Source: JBCCGE01 sp039029455
GTDB lineage: Bacteria; Pseudomonadota; Gammaproteobacteria; Arenicellales; Poriferihabitantaceae
Direction: 5' to 3'
NCBI GenBank assembly: GCA_039029455.1
Contig: JBCCGE010000025.1
Coordinates: 1 to 39,303 of the forward strand
Length of the DNA stretch: 39,303 nt
Shown here: positions 1-8,686 of the stretch, piece by piece
Layout: each line of letters starts with the position of its first letter
Numbering within the stretch: the first letter of the stretch is position 1
Translations under genes and position numbers: made by a program
The notes under the pieces: generated by a model
What the model was told of the DNA's origin: nothing
Databases searched by the model: none
What the model saw: only the letters and a program-made list of their open reading frames with translations

Positions 1-35
1 CAGAATGTCCGGATCGTGCCGCTATACTTGGCGGT

Positions 36-605
36 ATGGAACTGAACTTCGAACATTGCTAAAGCGCCGTCAAAAACCGCGATGCACGATTTGATGGCAC
101 ATTCTTTACCGGCGTGAATTCAACCGGAATCTTTTGTCGGCCGGTTTGCCCCGCTGTTACACCCAAGCCTCAAAACTGTACATTCTATCCTTCAGCGGCT
201 GCCGCCCTGGATGCGGGTTTCAGACCGTGTCTTCGTTGCCGCCCCGAAACGGCACCTGACAGTCCGGCCTGGAATGGTGTGAAAACAACCGTCAACCGCG
301 CTCTGAAACTCATCGATGGCGGCGCACTCAATGGGGTGAGCGTGGCAGATTTCGCCGAACGACTGGGTGTTGGCGAGCGCCACCTGCGCCGACTCTTCAG
401 CGAATACGTCGGAGCCAGCCCAAGCAGCGTTGCCAGAGCGAGAAGGGTGCTGAACGCAAAGCGGCTGATTACGGACACGGAGCAATCAATGACCGAAATC
501 GCACACACTGCGGGTTTTACCAGCGTGCGTCAATTCAATGACACCTTCCGTCGCCTGTATAACAGATCGCCATCTGAACTGCGAAAGTCCCGGAGTAGAA
601 AATGA
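36..605 (+). pseudogene. Ada-type methylphosphotriester methyltransferase/AraC regulator, interrupted by an in-frame stop
   Basis: Read from ATG 36 the frame gives MELNFEHC, then TAA (60-62), then SAVKNRDARFDGTFFTGV and on without another stop to 605. Ada and AlkA N-terminal domains normally read C-Y-R-A-V-x-S-R-D-A-R-F-D-G here, so the TAA sits exactly where the conserved Tyr belongs. The rest is intact: the four zinc cysteines (GIFCRPVC and CLRC, the first being the methyl acceptor in the family) and a C-terminal AraC-type double helix-turn-helix ending in FRRLYNRSPSELR. Known role: accept methyl groups from DNA phosphotriesters and activate repair genes. The only in-frame restart before the zinc centre is GTG 114, which lacks a good ribosome site and would delete the first strand of the Ada fold. 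The stop codon overlaps the ogt start (ATGA at 602), an adaA-adaB arrangement. It is probably a recent nonsense mutation or a sequence error. Confidence 0.8.
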
Positions 606-1111
606 TCGAATTGTTCCGAAAAACTGTTACGTCTCCAATCGGTGATATCGATTGCCTGTTCACGAAAAATCATCTGATTTATCTGGACTTCTCGGATAAC
701 CATAGGCGGCAATCCCGAATTCTTTCCCATCGCAACGGGCGTTATTCGGTCACAGACTATGAGGATGTTTTCGACATGGAGGCGCGGCTTACGAATTATT
801 TTTCCCAGGATTGGGATGCGTTCAAAGGACTGCCTTTGGCAGCGAATGGTACTCCTTTCCAGCAGGCGGTCTGGAAGGAACTTCGCCGCATTGCGCCAGG
901 AGAAGCGATATCTTACGCGACGCTGGCGGACCGGCTGGGTCAACCAAAAGCGATCAGGGCTGTCGGTTCGGCGAATGGAGCGAATCCAATTTCACTGGCT
1001 ATCCCCTGCCACCGAGTGATTGGAAAGGACGGCAGCCTGCGAGGATATGCCGGCGGAGAGGATCGCAAGCGATGGCTTCTGGGTCACGAACAGATGGAAA
1101 CCCATCATTGA
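602..1111 (+). CDS. ogt: Methylated-DNA--[protein]-cysteine S-methyltransferase
   Basis: This is a suicide repair protein that takes the alkyl group from O6-alkylguanine onto its own cysteine. The 169-residue product has the family active-site motif AIPCHRVIG with the acceptor at about C136. It also has the arginine-finger region KAIRAVGSANGANP (R119) and the preceding helix-turn-helix TPFQQAVWKELRRI. Length is normal for Ogt/AdaB. Its ATG overlaps the stop of the upstream ada-type gene by ATGA, so translation is probably coupled. If the upstream nonsense codon is real, both the activator and coupled translation of this gene may be impaired. It ends before a strong bidirectional terminator. 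Confidence 0.93.
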   Translation: MIELFRKTVTSPIGDIDCLFTKNHLIYLDFSDNHRRQSRILSHRNGRYSVTDYEDVFDMEARLTNYFSQDWDAFKGLPLAANGTPFQQAVWKELRRIAPGEAISYATLADRLGQPKAIRAVGSANGANPISLAIPCHRVIGKDGSLRGYAGGEDRKRWLLGHEQMETHH

Positions 1112-1153
1112 TTGTTTCGCTGAAACCGGATTTATTATCTCCGGTGCAGACGA

Positions 1154-1190
1154 AAAAACCGGACTGCCGTCTTTCAACAGTCCGGTTTTT
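1154..1190. terminator. Bidirectional rho-independent terminator
   Basis: A perfect 13-bp inverted repeat, AAAAACCGGACTG (1154-1166) and CAGTCCGGTTTTT (1178-1190), with an 11-nt loop. It ends in a T run on either strand. It lies between the plus-strand ada-ogt pair and the minus-strand S74-type gene and can serve both. Confidence 0.9.
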
Positions 1191-1214
1191 ACTGTTTGGG
1201 CTCAGCTTTGGTCG

Positions 1215-1661
1215 CTAGTGTTTTTGCTTCTGTTCCCAGCTCTCTGCAGTCTGCATATGAAAACCTAACTTGGAATAGTTGACCTGATAGTAACCCTGAT
1301 CACCGACCAACACCGCGTCGGGTTTGTACTCAAGCAAATCCTGCGCCATAACCCCGACGTATTCGATACTGTGAGGGTCATCAATGTAGCTGAATCGATA
1401 CAGTTTGTGACCATTAGATGTCACATCCAAATCGGTAACGTTTTCTTTTAATCTCAAGTCACTTATATCAGGGAGTGGTGTTGTTGTTGGTGCCATTGTC
1501 GCAGTGGGCGTCATGGTGGTACCTGCTCCTGGGTCGCCACCAGTATCTGTCGTACTCGCATGGGCAGGAAGGATGGTGGCTTCAACCACGGGTTTTGACC
1601 AGACGGAAGTGACCGCTCCGGTCACCGCCAGTGTTTTCAAAGTAGTGCGTTTGTTTTTCAT
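1215..1661 (-). CDS. Small exported-looking protein with a peptidase S74 (intramolecular chaperone) type C-terminus
   Basis: The frame opens at 1700, but ATG 1661 is the likelier start: it has GAG a few bases upstream and gives MKNKRTTLKTLAVTGAVTSV, a basic plus hydrophobic leader. A segment KPVVEATILPAHAS follows, then a Thr/Pro-rich linker. The C-terminal half, from SDLRLKENVTDLD through YVGVMAQDLL to GYYQVNYSKLGF, is the conserved core of the S74 chaperone domain found at the ends of phage tail spikes and bacterial surface fibres. In those proteins it trimerises the fibre and then cleaves itself off. Here there is no fibre in front of it; the protein is only 148 residues. The N-terminal pattern resembles leaders of small proteins from marine gammaproteobacteria. 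Function is unknown; the S74 relation is well supported. Confidence 0.75.
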   Translation of the reverse strand: MKNKRTTLKTLAVTGAVTSVWSKPVVEATILPAHASTTDTGGDPGAGTTMTPTATMAPTTTPLPDISDLRLKENVTDLDVTSNGHKLYRFSYIDDPHSIEYVGVMAQDLLEYKPDAVLVGDQGYYQVNYSKLGFHMQTAESWEQKQKH

Positions 1662-1769
1662 GATCTCGTTCGATGGGTGGAAATTGATTGATCCAAACAA
1701 CGTGAATCATCTTATCACAAGCGAACGAAACAGCACCGAAACAGCTTTGTATCTGCGAAAAACGAGAGA

Positions 1770-1856
1770 TGGTACCGAGGAGAGGACTTGAACCTCCACG
1801 AGCTAATGCCCACTAGCACCTGAAGCTAGCGCGTCTACCAATTCCGCCACCTCGGC
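1770..1856 (-). tRNA. tRNA-Leu (anticodon CAG)
   Basis: The minus strand starts GCCGAGGTGGCGGAATTGGT, a typical class II tRNA-Leu 5' half. The anticodon arm is CTAGC-TTCAGGT-GCTAG, giving anticodon CAG, followed by a long variable arm, the T arm GGTTCAAGTCC and an acceptor 3' strand CCTCGGT-A with encoded CCA. The first acceptor pair is G-U. The 87-base length fits tRNA-Leu. Confidence 0.96.
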
Positions 1857-1946
1857 AGGGGGCGCGAGAATGTAACTATATCCGTTAAAGATGTCAAACT
1901 CACTTGTTCAGAGTGCAAGTCGCACCGACAAGTGGTCTGGCGACGA

Positions 1947-3563
1947 TCAGCTGTGCACTGTGCCGACGAAATTGAGCGGATTGGTCGGCAGCGAGTATTC
2001 GGCACCGTTGCCGCCTGAGCCGTAGCCTGCCGGGTTGAAGGGTGCCGCTGCATCAATGGAACTTGTTGCCGGGTTGTTCAGATGATTCGCAATGACTTCG
2101 GACAGAATATCCCGGTAGTCAACGCGCTCAAAAAGATACTTGCGTCCGCCGCCGTCGAGGTCGGTGATCCTCTCAGGCTCGTCAGGTTGCCCAAAGTTAG
2201 GATTGAGTACATCTCGGGCCGTCCCGGGGTAAGTCCCATACAGTCCGGGATTCACACCCGGTCCCATCGCAAACCAGCAGCTGGCACGGGCATGGTCTGT
2301 TCCACGAGCACCATTCTCATCCGACGTGCGGCCGAATTCAGTCATCACTACGGTTATAACGTCTTCACCGCAGCCCGCACTGTTCAGATCGTCGTAGAAC
2401 GCTTTCATGCTGTTCGCCACGTCTGTCAATCGATTATTGTGATTGCCAATGGAACTGTTACCGGAAGTCACCTGATTGCCATGCAGATCGAAACCGCCTT
2501 GCTCTAGATTGAACACCTCAATTTCCGGACCTACGGTGGGATCTTTGATCATTGCCGCAGTGCGCATGAACTTGTGACCCAGACCCGTATTCGGATAGTC
2601 CAGATCGCCATCGGGCTTAAAGTTGTTGTTGTAATCGTTGACGTTGCTGGGGAAATTGACACCGTCAATCTTTGCCAGCTTATTCGCCAACGCCTGTTGG
2701 CTTTGCGCGTAGAGTCCTCTGAGATTGTCGGGTGTTTCACCACGGGCTGTGTTCACGTTGACCACGTCCTCGAGCAGTTCTTCCTCATTGTTATCCAACA
2801 CGTCTGAAGGGTTGCCAACTGCCAGAATGGGTATGCTGCCATCCATCAGTGGATAGTATCCGGACTCAAAATCAAACGCTTCAATTCGTTCTGGCACAAT
2901 ACCGCCGGGCAAATATTTCTGATCAAAATACCGCCCGACCCAGCCACGGCCGTCACCATTGGTTTCGTCGCCTTCATTGGTTTGATACAAACCGTGCCCG
3001 AAGTATTCTGTCTGAAAGAAGTGCGATCGGTTTGAATCAGGCCCGCAATGCGCTGCCGGAAAAATGGCGAGGTCGCCGTCGTTCCAGATATCAACCAGGC
3101 TTTGCATGCCCGGATGCAGTCCAAATTCCACGAATCCCTGTGAAACAGAGCCGTCAAGTGTCATTCGATTGCCGAGAGACGGGCCTCCGTTCCAGACATT
3201 GAGCGGAAGCAACGGCATATTGTCGCCGTCCTGAGTCTTACGCAGGTGGATTGTGGGTCTCAGGGCGCGGTAGTGATCGTATTGGGAATGCGAATTCGGA
3301 CCACTAAACGGCGGGTATTGCGGATCGTCCGGATGCCATTCAGTGCCGTTTATGTCCTGAATTTCGATGCCGTTGGAGTTATATGTCCGGATCGGTACGA
3401 TCGTATTCTGGCCATCATTACCGCCGTCAAGGAAAAAGATCACCAGCTTTTTCTGTGCAGTGCCGCTTGCGCGGGCGCTTTTTGGAATCCAGATTGACGG
3501 CAGGCTCAATGCAGCCAATGCGCTGGAGGAATATTTAAGAAAGTCGCGTCTGTTGATTTTCAT
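1947..3563 (-). CDS. DUF1501 family exported protein with Tat signal
   Basis: The 538-residue protein begins MKINRRDFLKYSSSALAALS. The twin arginine (R5, R6) in RRDFLK and the hydrophobic stretch ending in SARAS mark Tat export. The mature part starts KKLVIFFLDGGNDGQNTIVP and contains FGRTSDENGARGTDHARASC, both characteristic of DUF1501, a family distantly related to alkaline phosphatase/sulfatase folds. The biochemical role is not known. It follows the DUF1800 gene by 17 bases on the same strand, and the two families are habitually paired. Export by Tat suggests folding, perhaps with a metal, before secretion. tRNA-Leu lies downstream on the same strand. Confidence 0.9.
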   Translation of the reverse strand: MKINRRDFLKYSSSALAALSLPSIWIPKSARASGTAQKKLVIFFLDGGNDGQNTIVPIRTYNSNGIEIQDINGTEWHPDDPQYPPFSGPNSHSQYDHYRALRPTIHLRKTQDGDNMPLLPLNVWNGGPSLGNRMTLDGSVSQGFVEFGLHPGMQSLVDIWNDGDLAIFPAAHCGPDSNRSHFFQTEYFGHGLYQTNEGDETNGDGRGWVGRYFDQKYLPGGIVPERIEAFDFESGYYPLMDGSIPILAVGNPSDVLDNNEEELLEDVVNVNTARGETPDNLRGLYAQSQQALANKLAKIDGVNFPSNVNDYNNNFKPDGDLDYPNTGLGHKFMRTAAMIKDPTVGPEIEVFNLEQGGFDLHGNQVTSGNSSIGNHNNRLTDVANSMKAFYDDLNSAGCGEDVITVVMTEFGRTSDENGARGTDHARASCWFAMGPGVNPGLYGTYPGTARDVLNPNFGQPDEPERITDLDGGGRKYLFERVDYRDILSEVIANHLNNPATSSIDAAAPFNPAGYGSGGNGAEYSLPTNPLNFVGTVHS

Positions 3564-3580
3564 TGTCGATTTACCCTCGA

Positions 3581-5767
3581 TTAGTGCATATGGAAGGCGG
3601 GCAGAGTCACCAGCCGTGTCATCAGACGCTTTATCCGGTCTTCGGCAAAGCTCTCATTAAAATCAAAATCCGGTGCCTGATACGGCAAGTCGTTGCCATT
3701 CAGGATATCGAAACCGATTTGTATATCGTAACCGTCGTAGTAGCCGCCGAAGAACACCAGAAACAGATGTTCAAGAATTTCCGGCAACGTATCAACGCCG
3801 ATGGAGGCCAGATAGGCTACGACGCGATCATCATTCTCGCCACCAAAACTCTCAAAGCTTTGGTCGTCCCAGTCTCGAACCATGCGATGCAGCAGATCAT
3901 GTTGCTCGAGCACAATGTTGGTGTTCAACCAGTTTTCCCCGGTTTCGTAATAACCTGTGGGTTCATCTTTAGTGAACAGCGGTTGTTCTGCTGAGCGCAG
4001 CCGGAACGCCAGAGAATTAAAGCGGCTGTGATTTGGGTGGGTGGCCTGCCATTGCAGATAACGACCGAGGCTAAACACTACTTCCTGTGTATCCTGAAGT
4101 TTAGCGCGATGATTGCTGACGGAGTCGAATTCCGAGCTGGTCAGGAGACTTACCAGAACTTCTCCCATCTGGTTACTTTCGACCGTAGGATTCAGAAAAG
4201 TGGTGACGCAGTTGTCCAGAGTCGATAGCGCAGGGAGATCCGAAACAAACTCCTGCGCCAGTTTGGTGCAGACAAACAGCGCGGTGCTTGGATGTTCAGC
4301 AAGCCACTCAAGCGTGTCCAGACCTTCGTTGACACCATCAGGGCCGTCAATCGAGGGCACGATCAGTTCTATTGGAGGAACGCCAACGGTCAACACCTTT
4401 TGTGCATTATCCTCATCACCATTTTCGTTGTAGTCCGACTGACCGTCGTCATGATCATTTTCCCTGAAGTCGAAAATTCGAAGTTGTGGATAAAGCGGTA
4501 ACTCGCAACTACTATTTTCGCAACCAGTGGGTCTGGCGAAGTAGCCGTAACGTGAAACCAGATCACAAGTTGTTTTGTCATCGTTGTCAACGCAAGGTGA
4601 GTCCGTATGGTCCCAGCCCGTCAGGATTCGGGCAAGCTCTGCGATATCAAACGCGTCGTAGCCACCATCGATACCAGTCGCGTAAAGCTCAAGTACTTCC
4701 CGAGGATAGTTTTCGTTGGGAGCATTCTTTCGGTTGTCATCAAGATCCAGATATTCCAGCATCGAATAACTGCGAGCACTGGAATCCAGTAAGGTCAGAA
4801 AACTGCCGAACGCATTAGTAAAGAAGTCATCCTCGTCATACAATTCCTGCATGCCTCGGCCGTGCGAGTCTTCGTCCGTGTTGAAGTGGTTGTCCCAGAA
4901 CAGCGCCATTCGGGACTGCAGCTGTTTGTTTGAATGCAGTGGACGGATCGTTCCCCAGATATCCAGATCATTGTCGTCGTCGCCAATGTAGCAGTCCCGC
5001 ATCGCCTGCGCCGGGTCGGTGGTCGAATGAGCGCTGCAGTCGTACTGGATCGGATAAATGTCGTTGTTGAATACAGGATTGGAATTGGCACCGGTCCGTG
5101 GCGGGGCAGCTGGCAGCCCAGTGGCTACCAGTTGCCCTGACAGCCAACTGTCAATACCCCCAGCAGCATCAACTTCGTCAAGCAGTTCTTTGGTCGGCCC
5201 AAATGTCGTCCGATTCAGTATATGTAGTGTTCGTTTTTCTATTGCACTGAAATTAAAAAAGTCCTGGTCGTCGACAACCAGTGGATTCAAACTCAATGCA
5301 AGTTCAGTTCCGTCCTTGACGCCATCATCGTCGGTGTCTTCGTCGTTGGGATCGGTGCCATTTGCAATTTCTTCGCCGTCGTCAGAATCGTCGTCGTCTG
5401 AGTCTTCATCGTCGGGATTTGTACGGTGAAGATTGATTTCATCTCTATTGTTGAGGCCGTCATTATCCTCGTCGTCGAGTGCGTCATTCGGATTTTCGTC
5501 ACTCAAAAAGTCGAATTTCGCTTCATCAGCGGCACAAATTGTGTCTCTATCCATATCCACACAACTGTCCAACAGCATGTTAATTATTACGGTCAGCACT
5601 GCGGGGTCTACTTCCGTAGATTGTGCTTTGGCTGGATTAACGAAGCTGCAAAACAATAGGACTAAAGCCACCGCAGCAGCTGCGATCGTTGATGGACTCG
5701 GGCAGGGCTCGACTGCTGTTTGATGACGCTCGCGTCGCCTAAGAGCACCTTCTGGAAGTTCGCTCAT
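3581..5767 (-). CDS. DUF1800 family exported protein with calcium-binding type 3 repeats
   Basis: 728 residues. After a basic start a hydrophobic segment (about 27-45) ends in NPAKA, a likely signal peptidase site near residue 48. Residues about 97-160 are a run of Asp-rich repeats (DEDNDGLNNRDE, DPNDEDTDDDGVKDG) of the thrombospondin type 3 kind, which bind calcium outside the cell. The remainder is DUF1800, seen in RTTFGPT, ALFWDNHFNT and the block REVLELYATGIDGGYDAFDI followed by AELARILTGW. No enzymatic activity is established for this family. The gene is first in a two-gene operon with the DUF1501 partner. GAGAG precedes the ATG at 5767. The protein probably acts at the cell surface or in the periplasm. 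Confidence 0.9.
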   Translation of the reverse strand: MSELPEGALRRRERHQTAVEPCPSPSTIAAAAVALVLLFCSFVNPAKAQSTEVDPAVLTVIINMLLDSCVDMDRDTICAADEAKFDFLSDENPNDALDDEDNDGLNNRDEINLHRTNPDDEDSDDDDSDDGEEIANGTDPNDEDTDDDGVKDGTELALSLNPLVVDDQDFFNFSAIEKRTLHILNRTTFGPTKELLDEVDAAGGIDSWLSGQLVATGLPAAPPRTGANSNPVFNNDIYPIQYDCSAHSTTDPAQAMRDCYIGDDDNDLDIWGTIRPLHSNKQLQSRMALFWDNHFNTDEDSHGRGMQELYDEDDFFTNAFGSFLTLLDSSARSYSMLEYLDLDDNRKNAPNENYPREVLELYATGIDGGYDAFDIAELARILTGWDHTDSPCVDNDDKTTCDLVSRYGYFARPTGCENSSCELPLYPQLRIFDFRENDHDDGQSDYNENGDEDNAQKVLTVGVPPIELIVPSIDGPDGVNEGLDTLEWLAEHPSTALFVCTKLAQEFVSDLPALSTLDNCVTTFLNPTVESNQMGEVLVSLLTSSEFDSVSNHRAKLQDTQEVVFSLGRYLQWQATHPNHSRFNSLAFRLRSAEQPLFTKDEPTGYYETGENWLNTNIVLEQHDLLHRMVRDWDDQSFESFGGENDDRVVAYLASIGVDTLPEILEHLFLVFFGGYYDGYDIQIGFDILNGNDLPYQAPDFDFNESFAEDRIKRLMTRLVTLPAFHMH

Positions 5768-6067
5768 CTCTCATTCCCCTGGGTTGAGCGAGTAGTTGGC
5801 TACCGGGAGCCAATTCTTTTTCCCCGCACAACTTGATTAGTATTCAGGACCAGATTTGTAACTTCCAGATACTGCATTCCTTTATATAGACTGGTCACCA
5901 TTTGTCGAAAATTCTATACCTTTCATCTTCGATAAACAACCGTTTATCTCTTTCGTCATGCATCAAAATGTATCTGTCGGCTAACGGTGACAAAATGGTC
6001 GAATCCACTGTGCTTTTTTTTAGGATTTTCGGTATGCTCCGCGCTCCCAAATCACTGTTCAACGCGA
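5768..6067. other. Intergenic region between divergent DUF1800 and prfB genes
   Basis: 300 bases, AT-rich, without a convincing gene. It must hold the promoters of both divergent transcripts. A TATGCT hexamer at 6033-6038 could be the prfB -10 element, which would give a leader of only about 25 bases, but no good -35 is visible. No Shine-Dalgarno sequence precedes the prfB ATG. Confidence 0.4.
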
Positions 6068-7166
6068 ATGCCCAGCCCCAACGAGCTTACGGATGCCCTC
6101 AGAACGGCCCAGGAGCGGATCGACGCGCTCAGGGGGTATCTTTGACTACGACAGCAAGAAAGATCGTCTGGAAGAGGTAGATCTCCAGCTGGAAGATCCC
6201 GAAATCTGGAACAACCCGGAACAGGCCCAGAAACTTGGTCAGGAGCGTGCCTCCCTCGACGCAATCGTCAACGGACTGGATCAGCTTAACGCAGATGCCG
6301 AGGAAACCCGTGAACTTCTGGAGCTGACAATAGAGGAGGATGATTCGGAGTCTTTGGCGGAAATTGCACAGGAGACCGACAGAATCGATGCAGCGATCGG
6401 TAAAATCGAATTTCGTCGGATGTTCAGCGGAGAGGCCGATTCGAACAACGCATTTATCGACATCCAGTCCGGCTCAGGTGGCACCGAGGCTCAGGATTGG
6501 GCAGAGATGCTTTTCAGAATGTATTCACGCTGGGGTGAGGATCAGGGATTTAAGGTCGAGATTATCGAGAAATCCGACGGTGACGTCGCCGGGATAAAAA
6601 GCGCGACAATGAAAATGACGGGTGAGTATGCGTTTGGACATCTGCGGACAGAGACGGGGGTGCATCGTTTGGTACGCAAGAGCCCCTTCGACAGCGGCAA
6701 TCGACGTCATACGTCTTTTGCTTCTGTATACGCGTATCCTGAAATCGATGACAGTGTCGAGGTGGATATCAATCCGGCAGATCTTAGAGTCGACACCTAC
6801 CGGGCATCGGGAGCAGGGGGGCAGCATGTAAACCGGACGGATTCAGCCGTTCGTATCACCCATGAGCCGACAGGAATAGTCGTGCAGTGCCAGAATGATC
6901 GTTCACAGCACCGGAATAAGGCCGAAGCCATGTCTATGCTGAAAGCGCGACTGTATGAACTCGAGATGCAAAAACGGCGTGAAGTGGCACAAAGCGAGGA
7001 AGATAACAAGTCGGATATCGGTTGGGGTAGTCAGATTCGCTCCTATGTCCTCGATCAGTCCCGCATCAAGGATTTAAGAACCGGTGTCGAGACAGGAAAT
7101 ACACAGGCGGTTCTGGATGGATCGCTCAACCAGTTTATCGAGGCCAGCCTGAAAGCGGGTCTTTAA
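6068..7166 (+). CDS. prfB: Peptide chain release factor 2, with programmed +1 frameshift
   Basis: Recognises UGA and UAA stop codons and triggers peptidyl-tRNA hydrolysis. The gene is read in two frames. ATG 6068 gives 25 codons ending GYL at CTT 6140-6142, followed by in-frame TGA 6143-6145; the ribosome slips +1 and continues from GAC 6144 to 7166. The coding parts are therefore 6068-6142 and 6144-7166, giving 365 residues, the same as E. coli RF2. The frameshift signal AGGGGGTATCTTTGAC (from 6131) has the internal Shine-Dalgarno element and CUU-UGA slip site. The stop-recognition motif SPF (in RKSPFDSGNRRH) and the catalytic GGQ (in ASGAGGQHVNRTDS) are present. An ATG at 6093 in the second frame is not the true start. 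lysS follows after 27 bases, the usual order. Confidence 0.97.
6131..6146 (+). promoter_or_regulatory. prfB programmed frameshift site
   Basis: AGGGGGTATCTTTGAC: an SD-like AGGGGG, then TAT, the slippery CTT and the in-frame TGA followed by C. In the known autoregulatory mechanism, low RF2 makes the ribosome pause at UGA and shift to +1, raising RF2 synthesis. The site matches the E. coli arrangement base for base around CTT TGA C. Confidence 0.96.
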
Positions 7167-7193
7167 CCAAGCAGTGAAAAACTAATCAGGTCC

Positions 7194-8678
7194 ATGACCG
7201 AAGAAAACGAACAAATTCAGCTCCGCCGCGAAAAGCTGGCGCAATTGCGAGATCAGGGAACAGCGTTTCCCAATGACTTCCGCCGGTCCCATCTGTCGGC
7301 CGAGATTCTCAACTCTTACGCTGACTCCGGACACGACTTTGAAAGTGATCCGATCCGCGTATCCGTTGCCGGCAGGTTGATGACACGACGCATCATGGGT
7401 AAGGCGAGTTTTGCGCATATCCAGGATGTCAGCGGCCAGATTCAGCTGTTTGTTCAGCGCGATCTGCTGCCAGAAGGGTATTACAACGAGCAGTTCAAGA
7501 AATTCGATATTGGTGACATCGTCGGTGCCGAGGGGGAACTGTTTGTAACCAAAACCGGCGAACTGACTATTCGCGTTGATCACATCCGGCTGCTGACAAA
7601 AGCACTTCGACCATTGCCAGAGAAGTATCACGGTCTTACGGATGCCGAAACACGCTATCGCCAGCGTTACGTGGACCTGATTATGAGCGAAGGTTCAAGG
7701 GATGTGTTCCAGAAACGTGCCAGAGCAATTCAGGCCATTCGGGACTTCATGGTGGCCCGCGAATTCCTCGAAGTGGAAACGCCAATGATGCACCCGATTC
7801 CGGGTGGTGCTGTTGCACGGCCTTTTGAAACCCATCACAACGCATTGGATATGTCTCTGTTCCTGCGAATTGCGCCGGAACTGTATCTAAAGCGCCTCGT
7901 TGTTGGCGGATTCGAGCGGGTTTTTGAAATCAATCGCAATTTCCGCAACGAGGGTGTCAGCACACGTCACAATCCCGAATTCACCATGCTGGAGTTTTAT
8001 TGGGCGTATGCGAGCTATGAGGATCTTGTTGACCTTACTGAAGAAATGGTTCGAAGTGTTTGTGCTGTCGTTACCGGTAGCGAGATGATCGAATACCAGG
8101 GGGATGCGCTGGACTTTTCAAAACCGTTCAAACGTTTATCAATGCTTGAGTCGATTGTGCAATACAACCCGGGTCTCGCGGACGTGGACCTTAGTGATCA
8201 CGACATGCTGGTCAAGATCTGTAACGATCGGAAAATCGATATTCGCAAAACCTATGGCGTTGGCAAGCTGCAAACAGAAATCTTCGAGCAGTCTGTGGAA
8301 GACAGACTCATTGAACCGACCTTTATCACCGGGTATCCGGTCGAGGTCTCGCCACTTTCGCGCAGGAATGATGCGGACGCTTCAATTAGTGATCGATTCG
8401 AGTTCTTCGTTGCCGGCAGGGAGATTGCAAACGGGTTTTCCGAGCTCAACGATGCAGAAGATCAGGCGGAACGATTCAGACAGCAGGTTGTTGAAAAAGA
8501 CGCGGGTGACCAGGAAGCAATGCATTTCGACGCGGACTATATTCGCGCACTCGAATACGGCATGCCGCCGACTGCCGGGGAGGGCATAGGAATTGATCGT
8601 CTGGTGATGCTGCTGACGGACAGCGCATCTATTCGGGATGTGCTGTTGTTCCCCCACATGCGTCCGGAAGCCGGCTGA
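7194..8678 (+). CDS. lysS: Lysyl-tRNA synthetase, class II
   Basis: Charges tRNA-Lys with lysine. At 494 residues it is close to E. coli LysS. An N-terminal OB-fold anticodon-binding domain (about residues 50-150, with VAGRLMTRRIMGKASFAHIQ) leads into the class II catalytic core. Motif 1 lies in FLEVETPMMHPIPGG, motif 2 in FEINRNFRNEGVSTRHNPEF and motif 3 in GEGIGIDRLVMLLT. ATG 7194 has AGG about seven bases upstream. The gene is co-directional with prfB and lolC and probably in one operon with prfB. Confidence 0.97.
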   Translation: MTEENEQIQLRREKLAQLRDQGTAFPNDFRRSHLSAEILNSYADSGHDFESDPIRVSVAGRLMTRRIMGKASFAHIQDVSGQIQLFVQRDLLPEGYYNEQFKKFDIGDIVGAEGELFVTKTGELTIRVDHIRLLTKALRPLPEKYHGLTDAETRYRQRYVDLIMSEGSRDVFQKRARAIQAIRDFMVAREFLEVETPMMHPIPGGAVARPFETHHNALDMSLFLRIAPELYLKRLVVGGFERVFEINRNFRNEGVSTRHNPEFTMLEFYWAYASYEDLVDLTEEMVRSVCAVVTGSEMIEYQGDALDFSKPFKRLSMLESIVQYNPGLADVDLSDHDMLVKICNDRKIDIRKTYGVGKLQTEIFEQSVEDRLIEPTFITGYPVEVSPLSRRNDADASISDRFEFFVAGREIANGFSELNDAEDQAERFRQQVVEKDAGDQEAMHFDADYIRALEYGMPPTAGEGIGIDRLVMLLTDSASIRDVLLFPHMRPEAG

Positions 8679-8686
8679 CAGTACAA

